A stretch of DNA of 64,000 nucleotides from Hyphomicrobiales bacterium (GTDB lineage Bacteria > Pseudomonadota > Alphaproteobacteria > Rhizobiales > Rhizobiaceae): contig UEHQ01000012.1 of the NCBI GenBank assembly GCA_900489925.1, forward strand, positions 434,001 through 498,000, in the 5' to 3' direction. A program made the position numbers and the translations under genes. Under the pieces are notes generated by a model, which saw nothing but the letters and a program-made list of their open reading frames with translations, searched no databases and was not told where the DNA came from. Of this stretch, positions 19,337-27,617 are shown one piece after another. Position 1 is the first letter of the stretch. Each line of letters starts with the position of its first letter.

Positions 19337-20884
19337 TTACAGGCCCCAAGGCAGACCAATGGCCTTCCAGACCGCAAAGAGACCGGTCCACAGCACGAAC
19401 ATCAGCACGACATAGGGAAGCATCAGCGATACGATGGTGCCAACGCCGGCTGATTTGTCGTATTTCTGAGCGAAGCCGACGACCAGCGCGAAGTAGGCGT
19501 TGAGCGGCGTGATCGCGTTCATCGGCGAATCCCCGACGCGGTAGGCGGCCAGCACAGCTTCCGGCTCGACACCGAGCTTCATCAGCAGCGGCACGAAAAC
19601 CGGCGCGAAAATCGCCCATTTTGCAATCGCCCCCGTCAACAGCAGATCGATGATCGCCACGACGATGATGAAACCGATCAGCAGCGGCAGCGCACCGATA
19701 TTGGCTGCCTGCAGCACGCCGGATAGGCTGAGTGCCATGACCGTGCCGATATTGGTGTAGGTGAAGTAGGCGACGAACTGGCTGAGGACGAAGAACAGGA
19801 AGATCGTCCCGCCCATGTTCTTGATCGATTTTTCGATCGCCGCGATCACTTCCGCCAGCGTTTTCAGGGTGCCAGCACCGATACCATAGGTCCAACCGGT
19901 CACCAGGAAGATCAGCATGATCAGCGCGATCAGCCCGTTCATGAACGGCGAGTTGCCGATCAGTTCGCCGGTATCAGGATTGCGCAACGGCGCACCGCTC
20001 GGCAGCGTCAGGAACAGGAAGACCACGAGGAGACCGATCAAGCCGAACAGCGCAAAGCGCAGGCCGCGCGATTCCTGGTCCGAGAGCGTTGCCCCCTGGT
20101 TCTGGACGCCACCTTCCGCAGCGGCCGGATCGTAAGTACCGAGCCGCGGTGCAATCATGCGGTCGGTGATGAAGGCGATGATCACCGTCAGGAACAGTAC
20201 CGAAGCAATGGAAAACCAAAGGTTGGAGGCCAGACCGATCGAGCGGTTCGGATCGACGAGGTGTGCAGCGTCATTGGTGAACTCGACCAGCACGGCGTCG
20301 AGCGGTTTGATCAGCATGTTCACCGTGAAGGCGCCAGCCACAGCCGCAAAGCCGAGCGCAAGGCCCGCCAGCGGATGCCGCCCGACGGCCAGATAGGCAA
20401 CGCCCGCAAGCGGGATCAGTACGAGATAGCCGGCATCAGCCGCTATACTGGCAAGGATACCGACGAAAGCAAGAATGTAGGTCAACGCCCAGCTTGGCGA
20501 GACAATGACGAGCTTGCGGATCAGGGCCGTGACAAGCCCGGATTCTTCGGCAACGCCGGCACCGATCATCGCCGCAATCATCAACCCCACAGCCGTAAAG
20601 CTCATGAAGTTGGGAATGAGCGAGGAGTACATGAAGCGGATACCCTCGATGTTCAGCAGACTGCGTATAGCCGTCGATGCCTGCTCAACCGCGTGGGTAT
20701 CGGGATTGATGCGCTCATAGCTGACCGCCGCTCCGAAGGCGCCGAGCACGGCCGATAGAACGATGACGATGCCGATCAGGATCAGGAAGATGACCACAGG
20801 GTGTGGAACCATGTTCCCGACTTTCTCGACGCCGTCGAGAAACCGCTGCATCGTGGTCTTTGATGCGACATTGGCATTGGCCAT
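19337..20884 (-). CDS. AbgT family transporter
   Basis: 515 residues with about 12 membrane helices and the family opening (FLDGVEKVGNMVPHPVVIFLILIGIVIVLSA). The signatures FMSFTAVGLMIAAMIGAGVAEESGLV and TPLNAYFALVVGFAQKYDKSAGVGTIVSLMLPY fit AbgT proteins, which import p-aminobenzoyl-glutamate or export sulfonamides. Ribosome site GGAGG six bases before ATG. With the M20 peptidase downstream this resembles an abg-type import and hydrolysis pair (inference). Confidence 0.92.
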   Translation of the reverse strand: MANANVASKTTMQRFLDGVEKVGNMVPHPVVIFLILIGIVIVLSAVLGAFGAAVSYERINPDTHAVEQASTAIRSLLNIEGIRFMYSSLIPNFMSFTAVGLMIAAMIGAGVAEESGLVTALIRKLVIVSPSWALTYILAFVGILASIAADAGYLVLIPLAGVAYLAVGRHPLAGLALGFAAVAGAFTVNMLIKPLDAVLVEFTNDAAHLVDPNRSIGLASNLWFSIASVLFLTVIIAFITDRMIAPRLGTYDPAAAEGGVQNQGATLSDQESRGLRFALFGLIGLLVVFLFLTLPSGAPLRNPDTGELIGNSPFMNGLIALIMLIFLVTGWTYGIGAGTLKTLAEVIAAIEKSIKNMGGTIFLFFVLSQFVAYFTYTNIGTVMALSLSGVLQAANIGALPLLIGFIIVVAIIDLLLTGAIAKWAIFAPVFVPLLMKLGVEPEAVLAAYRVGDSPMNAITPLNAYFALVVGFAQKYDKSAGVGTIVSLMLPYVVLMFVLWTGLFAVWKAIGLPWGL

Positions 20885-21226
20885 GTCCTGCCTCCAATTG
20901 AACCAAAGGATTGCGCCCCGAGGGCATTAGAATTGAGGTTCGAATGAGCGTATGTTCGAAAAAGGCGTGGAATAACGGATAGTCATGCCTGCAATGGCGA
21001 TCAGCTGCGCCGGACTGTGCTCGACCGGATTGGCCGGGCATCGAGCGCCGTCAGAGCTTCATGCAATGCGCCAACCATTCCATTGCTTTTTAAGACTAGC
21101 TGAAAACGTCCCGTGCCGTGCCGTGCCGGCTGCGCACCGCGTTTGCAAAAGCCGACCCCCAGCAGAATCCGTAACCCGACCAGAGCACGACAAAAGCTGC
21201 GCGGCCGCAAGCGGCCAGGCATCATC
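20885..21226. other. Upstream region of the AbgT-peptidase operon
   Basis: No credible gene. Holds the promoter of the AbgT unit on the - strand, the TTCGAA pair described separately, and a short run of CGTGC tandem units near 21112-21127. Confidence 0.4.
20939..20960. promoter_or_regulatory. Repeated TTCGAA palindromes upstream of AbgT gene
   Basis: Two self-complementary TTCGAA hexamers (20939-20944 and 20955-20960) spaced 16 bases centre to centre, 55-76 bases before the AbgT start. The geometry fits two bound dimers on neighbouring helical turns, but the factor is unknown. Confidence 0.3.
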
Positions 21227-21487
21227 TCAACGCGGGCAAGCCGCCACATACGTGCGACCGGTGTTACGATCCCGGAACTCGCACTGGCCCGGTCGTCCCG
21301 CTACATTGCCGATTACAGCGCCCGAGACTCCGCCGATCGCAGCGCCGACCGCCGCACCGCGAACGTCATTCCTGACGGCGCCACCAACAACGGCACCGGT
21401 AGCCGCACCGATACCGGCACCCTGTTGGGTGGGCGTGCAGCTTGCTAGCGCCAAGCCGGCCAATGAGAACAGAATCAACCTCTTCAT
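21227..21487 (-). CDS. Small glycine-zipper lipoprotein
   Basis: 86 residues. Signal peptide MKRLILFSLAGLALASC with lipidation Cys at residue 17, then a Gly/Ala-rich 2TM glycine zipper (GAGIGAATGAVVGGAV, GAAVGAAIGGVSGAVIGNVAG) and a short tail with two Cys (CEFRDRNTGRTYVAAC) that could form a disulfide. GAGGAG precedes the ATG. Resembles the small YMGG/Gly-zipper envelope lipoproteins; precise role unknown. Confidence 0.85.
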   Translation of the reverse strand: MKRLILFSLAGLALASCTPTQQGAGIGAATGAVVGGAVRNDVRGAAVGAAIGGVSGAVIGNVAGRPGQCEFRDRNTGRTYVAACPR

Positions 21488-21819
21488 TGTGTCTCCTCAT
21501 GTGACGCATAATGAAATTAAATGGCGCCATCCCTAAAGAGTATAGGATTGCCAAAGACACTCTGTGATCGGCATAGAATCCAGAAAGTAAGCTCTGAGTT
21601 CAAATTTCTCCAAGCGATGCAGGAGCATAGCAAGGATCATCGCTCGCAAGAGACTCAGCGAAGCTACAAAAGGGCTCGCAGCACCACACCAGCCAATCGG
21701 AAATAAAAACAATCCCTTGAGAGGGACTTCATTCAAAATGGATCAGGCACAGCTCAATATCGATGCGCCCGTCCGCTCGCCGTGCATTTGGGCAAGCGGT
21801 CTTCGGGATCCCGTCTGCG
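21488..21819. other. Intergenic region with repeat copy 3
   Basis: Between the lipoprotein start and the end of the NTPase-FGE gene, both on -. No convincing gene. Holds the lipoprotein promoter and the third copy of the dispersed repeat; the - strand frame through it (ending ELRAYFLDSMPIT...) has no good ribosome site. Confidence 0.4.
21564..21587 (+). repeat. Dispersed short repeat, copy 3
   Basis: GTGATCGGCATAGAATCCAG plus AAAG; best-conserved copy compared with 12115 and 13817. Similarity to copy 2 continues weakly for some 40 bases beyond the core. Confidence 0.5.
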
Positions 21820-23895
21820 TCATACTGGCTGGGTTTTGGCGACAACAATGCGAAAGCCGTTGCCGCGCCAGAAGCCATCAGGCTCGAGACTGCCGCGATA
21901 AGTGCAGCACGCCTTCAGTCGGTTGCTCGAGAAGCAACCGCCGCGTAGGACACGGCGGATTGCTGCCGGCGCGTCTGTCGCCTCGCGGCCATCGTCGCGA
22001 TAAGGATATTGGAAGCTCGGCGCCGCCATGTCTTCGCCCCACAACGTCGTGCCCCACTCCCATACCTGCCCGGTCATGTCGTAGCAGCCGTAGGGAGACC
22101 GGCCTTTCGGGAAAAGACCAACCGTGCAGGTATTGTTGAACCCGGCCTCCTCCGAGTTGGCGGAGTCGGCTATCCACGCAGCACCCCAGGGATAGACGAT
22201 CGTCTCATCGCCGAAATCCGGTTGATCGCCGCGCGCGGCCCGTTCCCATTCAGGCTCGGTCGGGAGCCGCACGATCTCCTCGGCGCTGATCCGCCCCTCC
22301 CTGTGCCAACGATCGGTAAGCCAAGTGCAATAGGCGCGGGCATCATGCCAGGTAAGATCGGTTGCGGGCGCGTTGCGACGGTCCGCAGCGAAGCCGTCAG
22401 GACTGCGCCAGGGCCGGTCGGTCTCGCGCACGAAGGCACCGTAGGCGGCATTGGTCACCGGATAGAGGCCGATGCGGAAGGCTTCCACCTCGACCATATG
22501 AGGCGGCGCCGAGTTCGGATGGGTATTCGAGCCAAAGGTGAAGCGACCGGCAGGGACATCTGCCAGGGCCTCGAGATCACGGGGATCGCCCCAGACGGAC
22601 AGGATTCGACCAGCCTTCTCGCGCTCTGGTGCCGGCAAGACGCCCCGGTCGACAATGGCGCGGATATGCGCTGCGACGCGGTCCCTGAGAGGCCCCGCTT
22701 CGGTCTGCAACTCTGCCGCAAGGAGAGCGCCGCGAAGCACCTCGTCACCAGTTCCGCTGACAAGCGCTCCGACCAGGGCGCCTGCGGCATCGGATCCTGC
22801 AAGCCGCTTGGCAAGGCTGCGAAGCACCGGCGCCCAAAGGTCCGGGCCTGAGCGAAATGCCGCGACAGCCGCTTTGGCCGGCGACGAAATCAAATGCCGC
22901 GCCGCCAGCAGTTGGCGTACACGGAGGACCGGAAAGAGCTCAGCGTCCCCCAGCTTTCCCGCAAGCGCGTCGAAGGCAAGACCGCAGAGAAACGTGGCCG
23001 TCTGCGCATCGCCGGCGACTTTGGCCAGCCATCGGTCGAGAATGCCTTCCGCCGTTTGCCCTTGGTCGCCGCTCGTGAGCGCCATGGCAAACTGCGCCGG
23101 GTTGCCGGCAGCTTCGCCGAGCGCAATGCCTCGTTCATCGAGATCAATACCGGCAAGCCGATCGGCGGCCGCTCGCCGCTGCGTCTTGAGAAGCGGCAGC
23201 AGATCGTAGCGCGTGAAGGACGACGGTACGGCCCAGCCTTTGACGACCGAGTGTTCTCCGAGCACGAGCAACCGGATGCGGGGATAGCGCGCCTGGAACG
23301 CCAGCGCTTGGTTCAGGAGTTCGGGACCATGCTCGCCTGCAGTCTCGACACCGTCGAGGATCACCAAGAGGCTCGTTTCCGAGTTCGTCCATGCACTGGT
23401 GGCGAGCAGGCTTTCCAACCCGGGCAGCACGTCGTCCACCAACTCGGCAAGGCTCGCACCGCCCCTGACCGAGAGGTAAAGCGGCAGGATGTCTCCCAGC
23501 TCCCACATCTCGTCATGCACGGCATCGAGATCGTTGCGTGGCACCTCGCCGGGCACCGTTCGCCCACCGGCCGCTGCCAGCGCCAGATGACGCGCGAAAC
23601 TCGTCTTGCCGCTCCCTGTCTCGCCGGTGAGTATCAGTGACGCATGATCGCGGGCCATCTCAAGCGCCGAGAAATACACAGCAGGTTCAGGTGCAGCCTG
23701 ATCCTTCAGCTTTCGCAATCCCTTGGCCGCCTTGTCCTCGAAGCTGAAGTTGACGAGAAGTGGAATATAGCCGCTTCGGAGATCAGCCACCGAGCCGTCC
23801 GGTAACGTCAACAGCGCCGCTCGGCCATAGTCACCGGCTTTTGAAAATAGCCTTTCGCGCAACTCCGCGAGCGTCATCGTCGGCCCGCCACTCAT
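21820..23895 (-). CDS. P-loop NTPase fused to formylglycine-generating-enzyme-like (SUMF1/EgtB) domain
   Basis: 691 residues. N-terminal NTPase: Walker A GETGSGKTS (91-99), Walker B-like LLVILDGVE (about 177-184), followed by a helical region, in the style of NACHT/STAND ATPases. C-terminal about 245 residues form an FGE-type domain: VPAGRFTFGSNTHPNS, YPVTNAAYGAFVRET, LPTEPEWERAARG, YDMTGQVWEWGTTLWG, RRVLRGGCFSSNR and GFRIVVA. The catalytic Cys pair of true formylglycine enzymes is not kept: Ser stands at the first position and Cys-Cys is shifted near the second, so sulfatase activation is unlikely. Start ATG overlaps the VOC stop (TGATG). Last gene of the ABC-transporter operon; role unknown. 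Confidence 0.85.
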   Translation of the reverse strand: MSGGPTMTLAELRERLFSKAGDYGRAALLTLPDGSVADLRSGYIPLLVNFSFEDKAAKGLRKLKDQAAPEPAVYFSALEMARDHASLILTGETGSGKTSFARHLALAAAGGRTVPGEVPRNDLDAVHDEMWELGDILPLYLSVRGGASLAELVDDVLPGLESLLATSAWTNSETSLLVILDGVETAGEHGPELLNQALAFQARYPRIRLLVLGEHSVVKGWAVPSSFTRYDLLPLLKTQRRAAADRLAGIDLDERGIALGEAAGNPAQFAMALTSGDQGQTAEGILDRWLAKVAGDAQTATFLCGLAFDALAGKLGDAELFPVLRVRQLLAARHLISSPAKAAVAAFRSGPDLWAPVLRSLAKRLAGSDAAGALVGALVSGTGDEVLRGALLAAELQTEAGPLRDRVAAHIRAIVDRGVLPAPEREKAGRILSVWGDPRDLEALADVPAGRFTFGSNTHPNSAPPHMVEVEAFRIGLYPVTNAAYGAFVRETDRPWRSPDGFAADRRNAPATDLTWHDARAYCTWLTDRWHREGRISAEEIVRLPTEPEWERAARGDQPDFGDETIVYPWGAAWIADSANSEEAGFNNTCTVGLFPKGRSPYGCYDMTGQVWEWGTTLWGEDMAAPSFQYPYRDDGREATDAPAAIRRVLRGGCFSSNRLKACCTYRGSLEPDGFWRGNGFRIVVAKTQPV

Positions 23896-24275
23896 CAAAA
23901 CAGCTTCGCCACATCTGGATTGTGGAAACGCTGGATCTCGATGGCGTAGCCGGCGGGATCCTCGAAGAAGAAGTGCTCGCAGTAAGTGCCGCGCAAGATC
24001 TCCGACAGCCCCGTAACGCCCGCGTCCTTCATCCGCTTGTGCCAGCCTTCGACATCCTGAGCGACGATGGTCAGCAGCACAGCACTTTTTTCCTGATGCT
24101 TCAGGTGACCGCGATTGCCATCGACAATCCCGAAGTAGCACTTGCCGGCGATGCGGTAGATGCGTGCAAGCCCCTGGTCGAGCACCAGTTCGAGGCCAAG
24201 CACGCTCTCGTAAAACGGTGCAACCGCATGAATATCTTCATAGTAGAAGAAGGTGATCGAGTAGTCCTTTTCCAT
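23895..24275 (-). CDS. VOC (glyoxalase/bleomycin resistance fold) family protein
   Basis: About 126 residues, one VOC module pair: YSITFFYYEDIHAVAPFYESVLGLELVLDQG at the start and EHFFFEDPAGYAIEIQRFHNP at the end. His, Glu and Asp residues suited to metal binding are present but the enzyme class is open. I favour the ATG at 24273-24275, which has AGGA seven bases upstream, over one two codons earlier. It follows the signal-less SBP by about 14 bases and overlaps the next gene. Confidence 0.85.
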   Translation of the reverse strand: MEKDYSITFFYYEDIHAVAPFYESVLGLELVLDQGLARIYRIAGKCYFGIVDGNRGHLKHQEKSAVLLTIVAQDVEGWHKRMKDAGVTGLSEILRGTYCEHFFFEDPAGYAIEIQRFHNPDVAKLF

Positions 24276-24289
24276 CGTCATGTCCTGCT

Positions 24290-25675
24290 CTAGCGGATGT
24301 TGAGGGTGCCCTTGTGGTCGATCGAGAGACCGCCGATACCTTTACGCGCGGCAAAGACGTCGACAGGATGAACCAGATATAGCCAGGGCGGATTTCGGTG
24401 AAGGCGCGTCAGGCAGCGTGCATAGGCGACGTCCCGGGCTTCGTCATCGACAGCCTGATTGGCCGTCTCGATCAGCGCCTCCGTCTGCGGATCGTCGTAG
24501 CCCTGCCACCACACAGCTTTCGTCTTGCTGGAGATCTTGTCGTTCAGGATACGGTAGGTGCTATGTGGCGAGGAATCGAAAATCGCCATGTCGCCCATTT
24601 CCTTGCGACCGATCTGGCGGGCGTATTCGGGTCGATCGAGCTCTGTCTCTATTTCGACTTTCAAGCCGACCGCCTCGAGCGCTGCGGCCACGAAGCGGCT
24701 TACCTCGGGCGCCCGTTCCGGCATGAAGGTCGGCGTGCGCAGCCGAATGGTCTCGCTTGCATCAACACCCTCCAGCAGCTCGCGCGCCTTTGCCGGATCA
24801 TAGCCGATCGGCGAAAGCTCGGCCCTTGCCGCGCCAAGGTGAAATGGGCTGACGATGGTGGAGGATGGAACAGCCAGCCCGTGGAAGATCTCATCTGAGA
24901 TCAAAGCCGTGTCGACCGCATGATTGACAGCAAGCCGCGCCTCCGGCGAGCGGAAGATGCCTTGCTGGCAATTGAGATAGTACATGACCGACAGTGTGTT
25001 GACGGCCCTGCCCCAGGCGACGTCCTCATCGAAGACCAGCCGCTCATCGACGCGCTCGAGGTTGAGCACGGCATCGACCGCACCACGCTTCAATGCCTCG
25101 TAGCGCGCGTTTGCATGGCGCTCCGATACAGCAACGATCCGGGCGGTGCCTGACCTGCCGCCTGCTCTTTCCAGCACGGCGCGCTTGCCCGCTTCGAACT
25201 CCGTCACGCGGTAGCGTCCGGTTCCGAGAACAGGCGATCCCGCGGGATCAAGGCGGCAAATGTAGAACTCAGAGAAGATGTCGAGGATGTCCGCAATCGG
25301 CTCGGGGTTCTCAACACGCACCACACGGTCGTCGTCGGTCGTGATACGGGCATGTTCGAGATAGCGTGCATACGACCATTTCATGCCAAACGTATCGACG
25401 GCATCGAGAATGCCGCTGACAAACTGCAGGATGTCGTCAGCGACGCAGGGTTTTCCGTCATGAAAAGCCGCGCCGTCGCGGATCACGAAGCGCCATTGCC
25501 GACCGTCGGCAGAATGGCTCCAGCTTTCAAATAGAGCCGGTCGCACAAAGCCGTTCTCCCATTTCAGGAGCGGTTCAAATACGAGATTTTTCAGCGTCAG
25601 GACGCTGGTGTCGTCCGTTACGCGGTTCGGCGGTAGGAAATCCACCTTCTCGAGGCTGATGGTCAGTGTGTCCAA
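24290..25675 (-). CDS. SBP family 5 (peptide/nickel-type) binding protein lacking a signal peptide
   Basis: About 461 residues with the extracellular solute-binding family 5 fold: LVFEPLLKWENGFVRPALFESWSH, WRFVIRDGAAFHDGKPCVADDI, GTGRYRVTEFEAGKRAVLERAG, ARLAVNHAVDTALISDEIFHG. Start: no ATG fits; TTG at 25673-25675 lies just past the permease stop with GAGGG in front. Both this start and the longer open frame give a hydrophilic N-terminus with no signal peptide. It may be a cytoplasmic ligand sensor, or be exported with another protein. Same operon as a canonical SBP of this family. Confidence 0.82.
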   Translation of the reverse strand: MDTLTISLEKVDFLPPNRVTDDTSVLTLKNLVFEPLLKWENGFVRPALFESWSHSADGRQWRFVIRDGAAFHDGKPCVADDILQFVSGILDAVDTFGMKWSYARYLEHARITTDDDRVVRVENPEPIADILDIFSEFYICRLDPAGSPVLGTGRYRVTEFEAGKRAVLERAGGRSGTARIVAVSERHANARYEALKRGAVDAVLNLERVDERLVFDEDVAWGRAVNTLSVMYYLNCQQGIFRSPEARLAVNHAVDTALISDEIFHGLAVPSSTIVSPFHLGAARAELSPIGYDPAKARELLEGVDASETIRLRTPTFMPERAPEVSRFVAAALEAVGLKVEIETELDRPEYARQIGRKEMGDMAIFDSSPHSTYRILNDKISSKTKAVWWQGYDDPQTEALIETANQAVDDEARDVAYARCLTRLHRNPPWLYLVHPVDVFAARKGIGGLSIDHKGTLNIR

Positions 25676-25682
25676 GGTGCCC

Positions 25683-26522
25683 TCAATCGAGTTCGCTGCG
25701 GCGGCGCGGGTTGAACCAGTCGGCAAGGGAGTCGCCGATCAGATTGAACGACAGAACTGCCAGGAGAATTGCCATACCCGGTGCCAGGGCAACCCAGGGC
25801 GCGCTGCGCACATATTGCAGATTTGCCGAAACATCCGCACCCCACTCGGCCAGCGGCGGCTGCGCTCCGAGACCGAGAAATCCGAGGCTTGCCGTCTGGA
25901 GGATCGCGCTGCCGAGCGCGAGGGTTGATTGCACCAGCAGCGGCCCCAGCCCGTTCACGAAAATATACCGCGAAAGAATCCGGCTGTTGGGCAGCCCAAG
26001 CGAAATCGCCGCTTCGACATAGGGCTTCACGGCGATACTGAGAGCCTGGCTGCGCGCCACCCGGGCGAATTGAGGAGCAAGCGTGATGGCGACGGCAAGC
26101 ATCGCATTCTGCAGGCTCGGACCGAAGGCGGCGGCCAGAGCGATCGCAAGCACCAGTGCTGGGAATGCCAGGATCGCGTCAACAATGCGCATGATGATGC
26201 TATCGGTCCAGCCTCCTGCAAAGCCAGCAAGCGTGCCGAAGAAGACGCCGACGACGAAGGCGATCGCCACGACGCCGACGCCGATCGTAAGCGTAGCCCG
26301 CCCGCCATACATGATGCGGGTCAGGATATCCCGGCCGAAAGCATCGGTGCCAAGCCAATGGGCGAAGCTCGGCGGCGCAAGCTTGTGCAGCACATCGAGT
26401 TTCGTTGGCGAATAAGGGGTAAGCGTTGGTCCGAGAGCGATCAGAAGCACAAGCGCAAGCAGGATCAGCAGCCCAACGACAGCGAGCGTATTGCGTCTCA
26501 GAAATGTGATGAATTCGCCCAT
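25683..26522 (-). CDS. Peptide-type ABC transporter permease (DppC-like)
   Basis: 279 residues, about six helices. N-terminal anchor LAVVGLLILLALVLLIALGP, the DppC-type LGTDAFGRDILTRIMYGGRATL, and the EAA loop EAAISLGLPNSRILSRYIFVN that docks on the ATPase. Ends LIGDSLADWFNPRRR. Lies five bases after the DppB-like gene. Confidence 0.93.
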   Translation of the reverse strand: MGEFITFLRRNTLAVVGLLILLALVLLIALGPTLTPYSPTKLDVLHKLAPPSFAHWLGTDAFGRDILTRIMYGGRATLTIGVGVVAIAFVVGVFFGTLAGFAGGWTDSIIMRIVDAILAFPALVLAIALAAAFGPSLQNAMLAVAITLAPQFARVARSQALSIAVKPYVEAAISLGLPNSRILSRYIFVNGLGPLLVQSTLALGSAILQTASLGFLGLGAQPPLAEWGADVSANLQYVRSAPWVALAPGMAILLAVLSFNLIGDSLADWFNPRRRSELD

Positions 26523-26526
26523 GATC

Positions 26527-27537
26527 TCACTTCATCTTCTTGCGGACGCGCGGGTCGAGAACACCGTAAAGCACATCCACGATGATCGAGGTGATCACGA
26601 AAATCAGGGCGAAGACGAGCGTCGTGCCCTGGATCACGGGATAGTCACGGTTCTTGATCGCCTCGAACATGTAGCGACCGATCCCTGGCCAAGCAAAGAT
26701 CGTCTCGGTCAGGATGGCGCCACCGAGCATCTCGGCAAACTTCAGACCAATCACGGTAATCGCCGGCAGGAGGGAATTGCGCAGACCATGATTGAGTATC
26801 ACGTCGCTGCGCCGCAGTCCCTTGGCTTTGGCGGTGCGAATGAAATCCTCGCCCATGACATCCAGCATCGTGTTGCGCACGAAACGCCCGAGCGTTGCAG
26901 CGAGGAAGGCCGCCAGTACTGCCGTTGGAAGGATGAGATGCTGGAGCGCATTCCACGCGGCCGCGAAATTGCCGGTAATGATGCCATCGAGGATAGCGAA
27001 CCCGGTTACCGGCTCGGACGTGATGAAGGGGCTCATCCGGCCGGACACCGGCAGCCAGCCGAGATAGGTACCAAAGATCAGCTGGAGAATGAGCGCCAGC
27101 AGGAAAGCCGGCATCGACACGCCGACCAGAGACATCACGCGCGTGACGTGATCGAAGGAGGAGTTCGGCCGGATTGCCGAGAGTACGCCGATCGGAATGC
27201 CGAAGATGACAGCGACGATGACAGCAAGGGCGGAAAGCTCGATCGTTGCCGGCAGACGCAAGAGGATTTCCTGGGCAACCGGCTGACCGGTCTTCAGGGA
27301 GATGCCGAAATCGCCCTGAAGGAGTCCGCCGACATAGTGGACAAACTGCAGCAGCACAGATTGATCGAGATCGAGCTGGACCCGCAGCGCGTCGATCTGG
27401 ACCTGCGTCGCCCCCGGACCGAGCAGGGTGACCGCCGGATCGCCAGGGATCAGCCGGACCAGCGAAAAGACGATCACCAGCACGATGCACATGACGGGTA
27501 TCAGCGCGACCAGTCGGCGTATGATGAAACTCGCCAT
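26527..27537 (-). CDS. Peptide-type ABC transporter permease (DppB-like)
   Basis: 336 residues. Classic DppB opening (IRRLVALIPVMCIVLVIVFSLVRLIPGDPA), the core helices, the EAA loop DFIRTAKAKGLRRSDVILNH and the end VDVLYGVLDPRVR. AGGAAGG precedes the ATG. Second gene of the SBP operon. Confidence 0.93.
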   Translation of the reverse strand: MASFIIRRLVALIPVMCIVLVIVFSLVRLIPGDPAVTLLGPGATQVQIDALRVQLDLDQSVLLQFVHYVGGLLQGDFGISLKTGQPVAQEILLRLPATIELSALAVIVAVIFGIPIGVLSAIRPNSSFDHVTRVMSLVGVSMPAFLLALILQLIFGTYLGWLPVSGRMSPFITSEPVTGFAILDGIITGNFAAAWNALQHLILPTAVLAAFLAATLGRFVRNTMLDVMGEDFIRTAKAKGLRRSDVILNHGLRNSLLPAITVIGLKFAEMLGGAILTETIFAWPGIGRYMFEAIKNRDYPVIQGTTLVFALIFVITSIIVDVLYGVLDPRVRKKMK

Positions 27538-27572
27538 GCCTTCCTACTCACTTATCGGGGACCACCCTCTTC

Positions 27573-27605
27573 GACAGGCGACCAGATGGTGGTCGCCTGT
27601 CTTTT
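27573..27605 (-). terminator. Strong stem-loop between SBP and permease genes
   Basis: A perfect 12-bp stem (27573-27584 with 27590-27601), five-base loop. It sits in the 80-base gap between the SBP stop and the DppB-like start. A T-run follows on the + strand only, so on the operon strand it is more likely an mRNA-stabilising or attenuating hairpin that raises SBP over permease expression. Confidence 0.65.
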
Positions 27606-27617
27606 AGCGTGGCTACG

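Noticed and set aside
21112..21127. CGTGC tandem units as a possible repeat array
   Set aside because: Only about three units of five bases; no spacer structure, so not CRISPR or a meaningful satellite.
21820..23895. Calling it a sulfatase-activating formylglycine enzyme
   Set aside because: Canonical Cys pair not conserved, no sulfatase gene in the window, and an NTPase is fused in front.
23896..24141. N-terminal extension of the NTPase-FGE frame through the VOC gene
   Set aside because: The extension is in a wrong-frame style (Arg-rich) and overlaps the whole end of the VOC gene; the TGATG overlap start is better.
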